Source: Njordibacter sp905182035 (GTDB taxonomy: Bacteria > Pseudomonadota > Gammaproteobacteria > Pseudomonadales > Balneatricaceae). Taken from it: a stretch of DNA of 64,000 nt. Location: assembly GCF_047730075.1 (NCBI RefSeq), contig NZ_CP159831.1:310001-374000 (forward strand), read 5' to 3'. Shown here one piece after another: positions 9,280 through 17,903 of the stretch. The position numbers and the translations under genes are program-made. The first letter of the stretch is position 1, and the number at the start of each line of letters is the position of its first letter. Below the pieces are notes generated by a model, which ran no database searches, had not been told where the DNA came from, and saw only the letters and a list, made by a program, of their open reading frames with translations.

Positions 9280-9711
9280 CTATTTACCTAGCTGCTTCTC
9301 TTTGATTTCTGCAAGGGTTTTGCAGTCAATACATAAAGTCGCAGTAGGGCGGGCTTCTAACCGACGGATACCAATTTCAACACCACAAGTGTCGCAATAA
9401 CCATATTCGTCTTGCTCAATGAGCTCTAACGTGTCATTGATTTTGTTGGTTAACTTGCGTTCACGATCACGGGCCCTCAGTTCAAGAGAGAACTCTTCCT
9501 CTTGACTGGCACGGTCATTAGGGTCAGCAAAGTTAGCAGCATCTTCTTTTAGGTGGTTAACGGTGCGGTCAACCTCTTCCATTAAGTCTTGTTTCCAGGC
9601 GTGTAAGATCCCTTTAAAGTGATCTCGCTGGCCTGAATTCATGTACTCTTCACCCTTTTTTGCCTTATAAGGGATAAAGTGTTTTAACAGTGATTCTTTT
9701 GCGTCTGACAT
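9280..9711 (-). CDS. dksA: RNA polymerase-binding transcription factor DksA
   Basis: Binds in the secondary channel of RNA polymerase and, with ppGpp, controls rRNA and amino-acid promoters. It has 143 residues. An N-terminal coiled coil with the acidic segment FADPNDRASQEEEF holds the tip aspartates (DPNDRA), and a C4 zinc finger follows: CDTCG, then CIDC about 17 residues later. First gene of the minus-strand dksA-gluQ-pcnB-folK-panB-panC cluster; the 294-base region to sfsA must hold its promoter. Confidence 0.97.
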   Translation of the reverse strand: MSDAKESLLKHFIPYKAKKGEEYMNSGQRDHFKGILHAWKQDLMEEVDRTVNHLKEDAANFADPNDRASQEEEFSLELRARDRERKLTNKINDTLELIEQDEYGYCDTCGVEIGIRRLEARPTATLCIDCKTLAEIKEKQLGK

Positions 9712-10005
9712 AACTTGATTCGTTGTTGAGGGCGGTAGCGTTTAGTTTTCTTACTAAAATACACAGCCCAATTTCTATAGGTGATTTACGGCCGACAAAA
9801 TAGCAGAATAATGTTGCTAAATCTAGTGAAAATGCGTCTGTGTTAGATCTATTTTCAACTTATTGTACCTGATGATGCCGCCGATTGAGAGTATTTTCAG
9901 TTATAATTCATAGACTTCACTATGTTTAGTTGCTGTTACCAAAAGCGAAGTTAAAGCACTTATTAACATTATGTATACCATAGTTCTAATCATTGGATAT
10001 ATCAA
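9712..10005. promoter_or_regulatory. Divergent intergenic region between dksA and sfsA
   Basis: About 294 bases without a gene, separating the minus-strand dksA operon from plus-strand sfsA. It is AT-rich and must contain start signals in both directions. A TATAAT hexamer occurs at 9902-9907 on the plus strand, but I see no good -35 box at the expected distance, so exact promoters cannot be assigned. No RNA gene or repeat is recognised. Confidence 0.4.
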
Positions 10006-10728
10006 ATGAACTTTTCATTACCATTGCAGGCCGCTACCTTACACCGACGCTATAAACGGTTTTTGGCTGATGTGGAGACAGCCGATGGAACGCCATTAAC
10101 AATACATTGTCCTAACACGGGCTCTATGAAGAACTGTGCTGCAGCTAATAGTCGAATTTGGTTCTGGGATTCAGCAAACGAAAAGCGTAAATATCCATGT
10201 ACGTGGGAACTAGTAGAGATAGAACAGCGTTTCTTGGCTTGTATTAATACCCAGCGAGCTAATGGGTTGGTTGTAGAGGCCATAAATAATGCCACAATTA
10301 CTCAATTACAGGGCTATGGAAAGCTGCAAACTGAGGTAAAATATGGTCTGGAAAACAGTCGTATAGATATTTTTTTAAGCCAACATAAACATCTGCAAGA
10401 TTGTTATGTAGAGGTGAAAAATGTCACTCTTATGACAGCTCAAGGACAAGGACTGTTTCCTGATGCTATTACAGAACGGGGGCGCAAGCACCTACGAGAA
10501 TTAGCGCACATGGTGACTCAGGGGCAGCGAGCCGTATTGGTGTATTGTGTTGCTCATACGGGAATAACCCAGGTATCCCCAGCATGGGATGTAGACCCAG
10601 CCTATGCTGAGACTTTGGTTTGGGCTATTGAGCAAGGTGTGGAAGTGATGGCTTATGGAGCAGCGATTAGCTTAACTGAAATGAGTTTGGTACGTGTTGT
10701 TCCGCTAAACATGATGCCTAAAGCTTAA
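10006..10728 (+). CDS. sfsA: SfsA family protein (sugar fermentation stimulation)
   Basis: SfsA family, 240 residues, the normal length. In E. coli it is linked to maltose metabolism and has been proposed to bind DNA; the biochemical role is unsettled. The family pattern is clear: the N-terminal RRYKRFLADVE, the HCPNTGSMKNC segment, RIDIFL, and YVEVKNVTLM followed by FPDAITERGRKHL. The latter residues resemble a nuclease-like fold. In many gammaproteobacteria sfsA is next to dksA, as here but divergent. The stop codon overlaps the 3' end of the convergent Rieske gene by 4 bases. Confidence 0.95.
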   Translation: MNFSLPLQAATLHRRYKRFLADVETADGTPLTIHCPNTGSMKNCAAANSRIWFWDSANEKRKYPCTWELVEIEQRFLACINTQRANGLVVEAINNATITQLQGYGKLQTEVKYGLENSRIDIFLSQHKHLQDCYVEVKNVTLMTAQGQGLFPDAITERGRKHLRELAHMVTQGQRAVLVYCVAHTGITQVSPAWDVDPAYAETLVWAIEQGVEVMAYGAAISLTEMSLVRVVPLNMMPKA

Positions 10729-11084
10729 GTTTTGGGAATAGTGCAGTAGATTTTATCATCACGTTCTTCTACGCTTAGGCTGGTGAGAGATTTTTGATTA
10801 CATGGCCCGCTAATACAAAGACCATCATCAATAGTAAACAAGGCCCCATGAGTGGCGCACTGGATAAACTGCTTATCGTAGTCTAAGAATTGGTTGGGCA
10901 GCCATTCCAACGGGACTTTTTGATGAGGGCAGCGATTGCGATAGGCCATGACTTTGCCTTGATGGCGTACAATAAACAGATTTGTGTCGTGAATTATAAA
11001 CCCTTTGCTTTGGCCTTCCCCAAGCTCGTGACTGCGTATAAGCAGCGTGGGTTGTTGAGTGGGAGGCATAAGTTTGATCAACAT
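10725..11084 (-). CDS. Rieske 2Fe-2S domain protein
   Basis: Small soluble protein that should bind one Rieske iron-sulfur cluster and transfer electrons; partner unknown. The cluster motifs are NRCPHQ (C-x-H) and QCATHGALF (C-x2-H), 18 residues apart, within one domain of about 110 residues. Several ATGs are possible (11108, 11084, 11069) and none has a clear ribosome-binding site; the homologous part begins near PTLLIRS, so the start could be as late as 11069. It ends in a 4-base overlap with sfsA and is divergent from mrcB. It could be a stand-alone ferredoxin-like protein; no oxygenase lies nearby. Confidence 0.85.
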   Translation of the reverse strand: MLIKLMPPTQQPTLLIRSHELGEGQSKGFIIHDTNLFIVRHQGKVMAYRNRCPHQKVPLEWLPNQFLDYDKQFIQCATHGALFTIDDGLCISGPCNQKSLTSLSVEERDDKIYCTIPKT

Positions 11085-11143
11085 AAGGAATAAATAGATG
11101 TGTAGCATAACAGAATTGGGGCCGTGTATTGACGAAGCGACGC

Positions 11144-13390
11144 ATGAGAAATAAAGCTAGCCCAAAAAATTCTGGAGGTTGGATATCGTGGTTGTGGCTG
11201 TTCAAGTTTGCCACTGTGTTGTTGGTGGTGGGTGCCGTGGCACTAGTGTACCTTGATGCGCAAATTAGACACCGATTTGAAGGCCATCGCTGGTCTTTGC
11301 CAGCTAAAGTGTACGCGCGTCCACTCGAACTTTTCACCGGCCAACAGCTGGCCACAGGACAGCTAGACTATGAGCTCACCCAGTTAGGTTATCGTTGGGT
11401 AAACCGTGCAAAAGCACCAGGGCAAGTACAAAAAACAAACCAAGGTATAGTTATTTTTAGTCGCGGGTTTCGTTTCGCTGATGGTGATCAAAAAGGCCAT
11501 GAGGTAGAGGTGAGCCTAAAACGAAATAAAATCACTGGGTTGCGTCAAACCTCTGGTGCAAGTATAGCGTTGTTAAGACTTGAACCACAGCTAGTGGGTG
11601 GCATTTATCCAGCACATAATGAAGACCGAGAGCTAATTCAGTTGAATGATTTACCTAATGGTTTTATCGAAACCTTGTTGGCGGTGGAAGATCGCCATTA
11701 TTATTCCCATTATGGGGTCTCTCCTTGGGGTATTGCGCGAGCAATGTGGGCCAACGTTAAGGCGGGTGCCGTGGTGCAAGGTGGCAGTACCTTAACTCAG
11801 CAGTTAGTTAAGAATTTTTACCTTACAGACCGACAGACCTTATGGCGTAAACTCATTGAAGCGCCGATGGCACTATTGTTAAATATCCATTACAGTAAAG
11901 ATGAGGTGTTAGAAGTTTACCTCAATGAAGTCTTTGTCGGGCAAGCTGGTAAGCGAGCAATTCATGGATTTGGCCTCGCTAGCCGTTTTTATTTTGGTCA
12001 GCCTTTGAGTGAATTGAAATTGCACCAGGTTGCGCTCTTGGTAGGCTTGGTTAAAGGTCCTTCTTATTACAATCCCCAGAGACACCCAGAGAGAGCTATT
12101 AAAAGGCGCAACTTGGTGTTGTCTATTTTGGCTCAACAGGGCTTAATTTCAGAGGCCCAAAAAATGAACTATCAGGGTCTGCCGTTAGACCTGACTGAGG
12201 CCAGTCAGGTAAGCCGCTATCCGGCCTATATGGATGTAGTAAGGCAGCAGTTACAACAACACTATCAGGCATCAGCCTTATCTAATCATGGGTTACGTAT
12301 TTTTACTAGTTTAGATCCATGGGTGCAACATCAAGCTGACACAGCTATGGTTGAGCAAGTGAACAAGCTTAAGCAGCGCCATGGCAATATAGAAGGCTTG
12401 CAAGGTGCTGCAGTTGTAAGCCATAGAGGTAGTGGCGAATTGCTAGCCCTTGTGGGCGATCATAACGGTGGTTATGCGGGCCATAACTGGGCCTTGGACC
12501 GAAGCCGTCAAGTAGGTTCTCTATTAAAGCCTGTAGTGCACCTTGCTGCTTTAGAAACTGGTCAATATAGCCTTGTTACTAGCATTGATGATGCCCCAAT
12601 CGCGCTACCTCAAGCCGATGGGAGCTTGTGGCAACCGCAAAATTACGACCACAAGTCCCACGGCAAGGTGCCTATGTATGAGACCTTGGTAAAGTCTTAT
12701 AATCAGGCTAATGTACGTTTAGGTTTGCAGGTGGGCGTGGATAAGGTGTTGCAGCAGTTGAGGCGAATGGGTGTAGAGCAGTCTATTCCTGCCTATCCTT
12801 CAGTATTATTGGGTGCTGTTGAAATGTCGCCTTTGCAAGTGAATCAAGTGTATCAGACCATCGCCAGTAATGGTTTTTATAGCCCCTTGAGCCTAGTTCG
12901 CCAAGTGACAGAGGCTAATGGCCGGCTACTAAGCCACTTTCCATTTGCGGTTCGGCAGTCAGCCAGCAATGATTCAATTTATTTACTACATCATGAAATG
13001 CGTATGGTGGCACGGGAAGGGACGGCCAGAGGAGTTTATCGTTTCCTACCCAAGCAACAAAAAGTGGCTGCGAAAACGGGCACCACCAATGACCAGAGAG
13101 ACAGCTGGTTTGCAGGTTTTAGTGGCCGACATGTTGCGACCGTCTGGCTTGGTAGGGAAGATGCCAAACCTACACCGTTAACGGGTGCAGGGGGAGCACT
13201 AAATGTTTGGGGGCAGATGATGCAACATTTGGCGTATACAGACCATGAAGACATCAAACCCCAATCGATAGACTATTATTATCTCAATATAACAACAGGC
13301 AAGGCCATGCCTGACAACTGCCCTAACGGTGTTTGGTTGCCCATGCTTAAAACTCTAGCACCCCCCATTAATACAACCTGTGGATATTAG
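11144..13390 (+). CDS. mrcB: Bifunctional penicillin-binding protein 1B
   Basis: Class A PBP that polymerises and cross-links peptidoglycan at the inner membrane. From the ATG at 11144 it has 748 residues (a TTG at 11129 is the alternative). Order: basic cytoplasmic tail, one membrane helix (near residues 14-38), a UB2H-type regulatory region beginning at PAKVYARPLELF, the GT51 glycosyltransferase with AVEDRHYYSHYGV and GGSTLTQQLVKN, then the transpeptidase with SxxK in GSLLKP, SxN in SYNQAN and the KTGT motif in AAKTGTTND. All catalytic motifs are intact. The next gene, 6 bases on, encodes a TPR lipoprotein that may be its activator. Confidence 0.96.
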   Translation: MRNKASPKNSGGWISWLWLFKFATVLLVVGAVALVYLDAQIRHRFEGHRWSLPAKVYARPLELFTGQQLATGQLDYELTQLGYRWVNRAKAPGQVQKTNQGIVIFSRGFRFADGDQKGHEVEVSLKRNKITGLRQTSGASIALLRLEPQLVGGIYPAHNEDRELIQLNDLPNGFIETLLAVEDRHYYSHYGVSPWGIARAMWANVKAGAVVQGGSTLTQQLVKNFYLTDRQTLWRKLIEAPMALLLNIHYSKDEVLEVYLNEVFVGQAGKRAIHGFGLASRFYFGQPLSELKLHQVALLVGLVKGPSYYNPQRHPERAIKRRNLVLSILAQQGLISEAQKMNYQGLPLDLTEASQVSRYPAYMDVVRQQLQQHYQASALSNHGLRIFTSLDPWVQHQADTAMVEQVNKLKQRHGNIEGLQGAAVVSHRGSGELLALVGDHNGGYAGHNWALDRSRQVGSLLKPVVHLAALETGQYSLVTSIDDAPIALPQADGSLWQPQNYDHKSHGKVPMYETLVKSYNQANVRLGLQVGVDKVLQQLRRMGVEQSIPAYPSVLLGAVEMSPLQVNQVYQTIASNGFYSPLSLVRQVTEANGRLLSHFPFAVRQSASNDSIYLLHHEMRMVAREGTARGVYRFLPKQQKVAAKTGTTNDQRDSWFAGFSGRHVATVWLGREDAKPTPLTGAGGALNVWGQMMQHLAYTDHEDIKPQSIDYYYLNITTGKAMPDNCPNGVWLPMLKTLAPPINTTCGY

Positions 13391-13396
13391 TTAGTA

Positions 13397-14065
13397 ATGT
13401 ATAACAACGAAATCACACCTTTTAAACACTTATTACTTATATGCTTAGTGATTTTTTTGGGGGGCTGCGCAGCTCCTGGGTATGGCCCTATTGTAGAAGA
13501 TTTGAGTGTGCAGGCAAGGCCTTCTGAACGAATGCCTTCTTCATCTACTAATGCGCCTACTGATACCTTAGTAACATCTCAGGCACCTACCCTTGTAGTC
13601 ACAGCAAAGCCTAAACCTTACGTAGCGCCTAAAGCAGACGTTACTATTACAGCGCAGCCAATATCAAACCAAGTTGCGACGGGATCAGTGGTGCAAGAAA
13701 TCATACTGCCGGTTGTGCAAGAATCGCCGTTACCTCCATCAAATCAAGCCGTGGTGGAGCAGTTGTTGGCCGAAGCTGATCAGCTAAAAGCTCAGGGTAA
13801 GGTGACTCAGGCAGTTATTCAGCTTCAAAGAGCTCAGCGAATCGCTCCGCGGGAACCTAAGGTTTACGCGCGTTTAGCAGCCTTGCAGCTATCCTTAGGT
13901 GAAGCATCACGTGCTGAACAGTTAGCACTTAAAGGTTTGACATTGGTGCCTAATAAAAATAGCTACCAGTATTATTTTTGGAAGTTGATTGGCGCCAGCC
14001 GAAGTCATTTAGGAGATACTAAAGGCGAAGCCAAGGCCATAGCTGAAGCAAAAAAATATAAATAG
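13397..14065 (+). CDS. TPR lipoprotein, candidate PBP1b activator (LpoP-like)
   Basis: Predicted lipoprotein of 222 residues. A hydrophobic N-terminal helix is followed by the lipobox LGGC, with Cys about residue 25, then a low-complexity Pro/Thr/Ser linker of roughly 100 residues, and a C-terminal pair of tetratricopeptide-like helices (AEADQLKAQGKVTQAVIQLQ, then PREPKVYARLAALQLSLGEA). It starts 6 bases after mrcB, so the two are co-transcribed. In Pseudomonas and Acinetobacter the outer-membrane lipoprotein LpoP activates PBP1b; the domain plan and the position suggest the same role here, but this is an inference. The last 61 bases overlap a convergent gene. Confidence 0.82.
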   Translation: MYNNEITPFKHLLLICLVIFLGGCAAPGYGPIVEDLSVQARPSERMPSSSTNAPTDTLVTSQAPTLVVTAKPKPYVAPKADVTITAQPISNQVATGSVVQEIILPVVQESPLPPSNQAVVEQLLAEADQLKAQGKVTQAVIQLQRAQRIAPREPKVYARLAALQLSLGEASRAEQLALKGLTLVPNKNSYQYYFWKLIGASRSHLGDTKGEAKAIAEAKKYK

Positions 14066-14619
14066 CCACCAAAGGCCAGTAGGCTTAAGCCATTCCATAG
14101 CAAAGCAAAACTAGTATTAAATGACCATAGGCTAGCTAGCATCAGTCCAAGGTAAAAGCCTAACATAATGTAGAGTTTGTTAATGGCTTGGCCTTTGGGT
14201 ATAGCGCTTTTGGTGATCCTAAAGATAGCGAAAAGCACAGCTAATGTGCAGGCCATGAGGATGAACTTACCGTAATTATTGCCGGCCTCTGCACGTCGCA
14301 TAAGTTCAAACATGGCTGCCAAAGCGAGAAAAATACGTCCCCAGGTAGCTCGCTTCCACTGCCAGCCAATGGCTAAATCTAACAACACCAATGCCATCAT
14401 AGGAACACCTACGTACAAACTGAGATTGACGCCAAGGATAGCCATCTCAGGCTCAATAAATAGGCTAAAAACAGGTGCATTGGTGATGCACGCATAAGCA
14501 CCTAAGCAAAGGCACAGCGCAGCTGTTTTGTGTGTGTCGTGCAGGCCCTTAAAGCGCCACAACAATACCCCAAAGGCAATAAGGCTGGCCGACAGTAGTA
14601 GGTAAATGAAGCTCAACAT
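14005..14619 (-). CDS. Hypothetical multi-pass membrane protein
   Basis: Unrecognised protein of 204 residues with about six or seven hydrophobic segments separated by short charged loops (for example WRFKGLHDTHK after the first helix). No catalytic motif is visible. It lies 3 bases downstream of hemL on the same strand and probably shares its transcript. Its 3' end overlaps the end of the TPR lipoprotein gene by 61 bases in the opposite orientation, so the C-terminal 20 residues (FFASAMALASPLVSPK region) are encoded antisense to the lipoprotein's last residues. Confidence 0.75.
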   Translation of the reverse strand: MLSFIYLLLSASLIAFGVLLWRFKGLHDTHKTAALCLCLGAYACITNAPVFSLFIEPEMAILGVNLSLYVGVPMMALVLLDLAIGWQWKRATWGRIFLALAAMFELMRRAEAGNNYGKFILMACTLAVLFAIFRITKSAIPKGQAINKLYIMLGFYLGLMLASLWSFNTSFALLWNGLSLLAFGGYLYFFASAMALASPLVSPK

Positions 14620-14622
14620 AGG

Positions 14623-15918
14623 CTAAAGCTGAGCAAAAGCTCGTTCGGCTGCAGCTAGTGTATGCACTAGTTCTTTTTCGCCATGTGCATTAGAAACAAA
14701 CCCAGCTTCAAAAGCTGAGGGTGCTAAGTACACACCTTGCGCCAACATTAAGTGAAAGAAACGGCTAAATTTTTCTGCATCGCAGGCCATGGTTTCTGCA
14801 AAGCAGGTGACCTGGGTTTGGTCAGTAAAGAACAAACCAAACATACCCCCTACTTGGTTGGTGTGGAAGGCTACGTTAGCTGCAATGGCTCGCTCTTTTA
14901 GGCCTGCCATTAGTCGACTGGTGTAGTCTGTAAGTTGCTCATAAAAACCGGGCTGGCTAACCTCATCCAACATAACTAAGCCAGCACTCATGGCCACGGG
15001 GTTGCCTGACAGTGTGCCTGCTTGATACACAGGGCCTAAGGGAGCAAGAGAGTGCATAACTTTACTGCGCCCTCCAAAAGCCGCCACGGGCATGCCTCCT
15101 CCAATCACCTTACCTAAGGTGGTTAAGTCGGGTGCGATATCATAGCGCCCTTGAGCACATTGAGGACCAACGCGGAAACCTGTCATCACTTCATCAAAGA
15201 TTAATAGTGCGCCACTGGCATCACAAACCTCGCGTAAGCACTGCAAAAAACCATCTTGTGGGGCGATACAGTTCATATTGCCTGCCACCGGTTCCACAAT
15301 AATACAGGCTATTTTTTGGCCCATGGTGGCGAAGGTTTGTTTAACACTGTCGCTGTCGTTATAGCTGAGGGTAACCGTGTGTTCAGCAATGCTGTCTGGA
15401 ACGCCAGGAGAACTAGGAACACCAAGAGTAAGCGCGCCAGAGCCTGCTTTAACCAGCAGCGAGTCTGAGTGGCCGTGGTAGCAACCTTCAAATTTAACGA
15501 TCTTATCGCGGCCAGTGTGGCCGCGAGCGAGTCGGATTGCGCTCATGGTAGCTTCTGTGCCCGAACTTACCATGCGCACCATATCCATGTGTGGCAGCAG
15601 GCTGCATAATTTATCGGCCATAGCTGTCTCTACGCGTGTGGGTGCACCAAAACCTAAGCCATTTTCAATGCTCTTAGCTACTGCCGCCAATACCTTAGGA
15701 TGTGCATGCCCCAAAATCATTGGGCCCCAAGATCCAACATAATCTACGTACTGACGATCGTCTTCATCGGTTAGCCAAGCACCAGATCCGTGTTTAAAAA
15801 ACAGCGGATGACCACCTACGCCCTTGAATGCACGCACTGGAGAATTTACACCGCCTGGGATATGTTGTTGGGCCGCTTCAAATAGTTGGGCAGAAATAGG
15901 TGTTTGGGTGGATGACAT
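14623..15918 (-). CDS. hemL: Glutamate-1-semialdehyde 2,1-aminomutase
   Basis: PLP enzyme converting glutamate-1-semialdehyde to 5-aminolevulinate, the C5 route to haem. It has 431 residues. Family features: VNSPVRAFKGVGG near the N-terminus, GSEATM-type motif in VSSGTEATMSAIRLARG, FDEVMTGFRV for cofactor binding, and the PLP lysine in TTLGKVIGGGMPVAAFGG. The ATG at 15918 gives a standard N-terminus. It precedes the small membrane protein by 3 bases and is separated by 61 bases from the ClC gene upstream on the same strand. Confidence 0.97.
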   Translation of the reverse strand: MSSTQTPISAQLFEAAQQHIPGGVNSPVRAFKGVGGHPLFFKHGSGAWLTDEDDRQYVDYVGSWGPMILGHAHPKVLAAVAKSIENGLGFGAPTRVETAMADKLCSLLPHMDMVRMVSSGTEATMSAIRLARGHTGRDKIVKFEGCYHGHSDSLLVKAGSGALTLGVPSSPGVPDSIAEHTVTLSYNDSDSVKQTFATMGQKIACIIVEPVAGNMNCIAPQDGFLQCLREVCDASGALLIFDEVMTGFRVGPQCAQGRYDIAPDLTTLGKVIGGGMPVAAFGGRSKVMHSLAPLGPVYQAGTLSGNPVAMSAGLVMLDEVSQPGFYEQLTDYTSRLMAGLKERAIAANVAFHTNQVGGMFGLFFTDQTQVTCFAETMACDAEKFSRFFHLMLAQGVYLAPSAFEAGFVSNAHGEKELVHTLAAAERAFAQL

Positions 15919-15979
15919 AGAGCGATCTCAACAAAGGACAAAGTTAAGCGGCTATTATCTCCTGAAAACACCTTCTCTG

Positions 15980-17716
15980 CTAATCCTTTTGAGTGTATTT
16001 TAGGATTTCTTCTGCTGGCAGAACTCCTATAATACTGCCATCAACATCGGTGATGAGCAGTTGCTCGTATTCACGCTTTTTACACAAATCCCAAGCCTCC
16101 TTAAGGGTGGCCCGCGATGAACAAAAACCAAAGGCTGGGATTGGGGATCCTGCCGCTTCAATCAGGCCAATTGCAGAATCCTCATCGATTGTGATCTGGC
16201 TTTGATATAATACATGCTCGACTTCTTCATCGTCGCTATTAATGACTAACCAATTAATGCCTCGATCTAAGGCTGATAGATAACCAGTAATATCATCATC
16301 ATGATGATGACTTACGTCATAATGCATTAAGCTGGTGACGCCTTGATGATTTAACGCCTGTGTGATTGGATTAGCTTGGTAATCTAAACCTTGTTTGCGC
16401 AATACTTCAACAAACACAGAGTCTTGTTTGAAAAAATAACTACAGCTGACGTTTGCGATAACAATGGTGGCCATGCCTGGCAGAATAATGCCAGGATTGT
16501 GGGTTAATTCCATGAGCCCAATCAGGGCGGCTAAGGGCGCTTGTAATACCGCACTCATCATTGCACCCATGCCTAGCATAGCGTAGAAGCCAGCATCTGA
16601 TGTGGGCCCGTCTAGCACATAGCTACTAATATGACCTAGGGCGGAACCTGCACACGCTCCCATAAGAAGGGTGGGGCCAATTAAGCCGATAGGCATGCCT
16701 AAGCCTACACTAATAGCGGTAGCAAACAATTTAGCCAGCGCCAAAGCTACCAGTAAACCTAACGCATATTGCCCCTCAATAGCCATCAGAATACTATCAG
16801 TGCCCATGCCCATTACCTGAGGTACAAAGTAGGCAAGAGAGCCAGTAAAGGTGCCTGCTATCAACATACGAGCAAGGACTGGCTGAGCTGCAAAGTTTTG
16901 AATGCTGGTGACTGTTTTGGTGAACAGAGCAGCTATCGCACCAAGTACCACCCCATAAACCAGAATAAGTGGCATCTCATTCATATTAGCCATACTAATA
17001 TCGGGTGCCATAAAGGCCATTTCTGCGCCATACAGGTTGTTATGTAATAGGGTTGCGGTAACTGCTGCGATGATGACTGGTGTAAAACCCATAATGCTGT
17101 ATTCCAGCATTACCACTTCCATGGCAAAAATAACGCCCGCCATTGGGGTATTAAACGAGGCGGCTATAGCACCTGCAGTACCACAACCCACCATAAGGCG
17201 TACGCTGTTGTGGGGTAGATGGAAGAAGCTACCTATTTGTGAGCTCACGGCAGAACCTAGGTGAACTGCTGGGCCTTCTCGTCCAGCAGACTGGCCTGTC
17301 AAAATGGCTATGGCACCCCCAAAAAATTGTACAATGGTGTTTTTAAATGGCATTTTTCCTTGGTGATAAGCCATGCGAGCCATGACATGCGCCACACCTG
17401 TTTTGCGCTCATCGGGCGCAAACAGCATGAGCCACAGCCCAAGTAGCAGACCGCCAATAACAGGCAGGAAGAAATACCAAATAGGGTCTAAGTTCTCAAA
17501 ACTTTCGGCCGTGCCGCCTGGGAGCCAATGTTCAAGGGGGATTTCAAATAAACTGCGAAACGCAACAATTACTAAGGCCGCGGCTACGCCGCTTACAAAA
17601 CCAAGAAAGCAAATTTGTGGTAGGGCATCGTCATAGGCTAGGCGCCGCCGAAAATGGCTAGCCCCGAAGTGCATTGGGTTTAGGCGCTCAGCCAGTTTTT
17701 GTTTTAGATTGACCAT
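15980..17716 (-). CDS. ClC family chloride channel or H+/Cl- antiporter with CBS region
   Basis: Polytopic inner-membrane protein of 578 residues. The ClC permeation motif GREGP is present in SAGREGPAVHLGS, with the gating glutamate retained, and the first pore segment reads KTGVAHVM in place of GSGIP. Other matches are AGAIAASFNTPMAGVIFAMEVV and the late GLIGPTLLMGACAG. The C-terminal ~120 residues, after a His/Asp-rich linker (DVSHHHDDD), resemble a CBS pair ending in LLITDVDGSIIGVLPAEEI. The retained glutamate allows either channel or antiporter function; which one cannot be told from sequence. Confidence 0.9.
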   Translation of the reverse strand: MVNLKQKLAERLNPMHFGASHFRRRLAYDDALPQICFLGFVSGVAAALVIVAFRSLFEIPLEHWLPGGTAESFENLDPIWYFFLPVIGGLLLGLWLMLFAPDERKTGVAHVMARMAYHQGKMPFKNTIVQFFGGAIAILTGQSAGREGPAVHLGSAVSSQIGSFFHLPHNSVRLMVGCGTAGAIAASFNTPMAGVIFAMEVVMLEYSIMGFTPVIIAAVTATLLHNNLYGAEMAFMAPDISMANMNEMPLILVYGVVLGAIAALFTKTVTSIQNFAAQPVLARMLIAGTFTGSLAYFVPQVMGMGTDSILMAIEGQYALGLLVALALAKLFATAISVGLGMPIGLIGPTLLMGACAGSALGHISSYVLDGPTSDAGFYAMLGMGAMMSAVLQAPLAALIGLMELTHNPGIILPGMATIVIANVSCSYFFKQDSVFVEVLRKQGLDYQANPITQALNHQGVTSLMHYDVSHHHDDDITGYLSALDRGINWLVINSDDEEVEHVLYQSQITIDEDSAIGLIEAAGSPIPAFGFCSSRATLKEAWDLCKKREYEQLLITDVDGSIIGVLPAEEILKYTQKD

Positions 17717-17903
17717 AGGTAATTACTCGTTAATACATTATATTATGTTTTTATAAATACGAGCGACGATGTATGCAGTTTACCTTACATTCATCATGCT
17801 GACTAATTGCAACATAGTCATTATTATCTTGCCCCCCCTTTAGCTTTGCTGTTGGGTCTATTATCATGGCATTAGTAGAGTCTTTTATGGAAAGGGAATA
17901 AGT

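Noticed and set aside
9879..9907. TATAAT at 9902 as the sfsA promoter
   Set aside because: No acceptable -35 box at 16-18 bases upstream; the nearest TTGAGA is only 11 bases away.
10873..11355. A 160-codon minus-strand frame over the start of mrcB
   Set aside because: It is antisense to the PBP1b N-terminus and the Rieske gene, both of which have clear family motifs.
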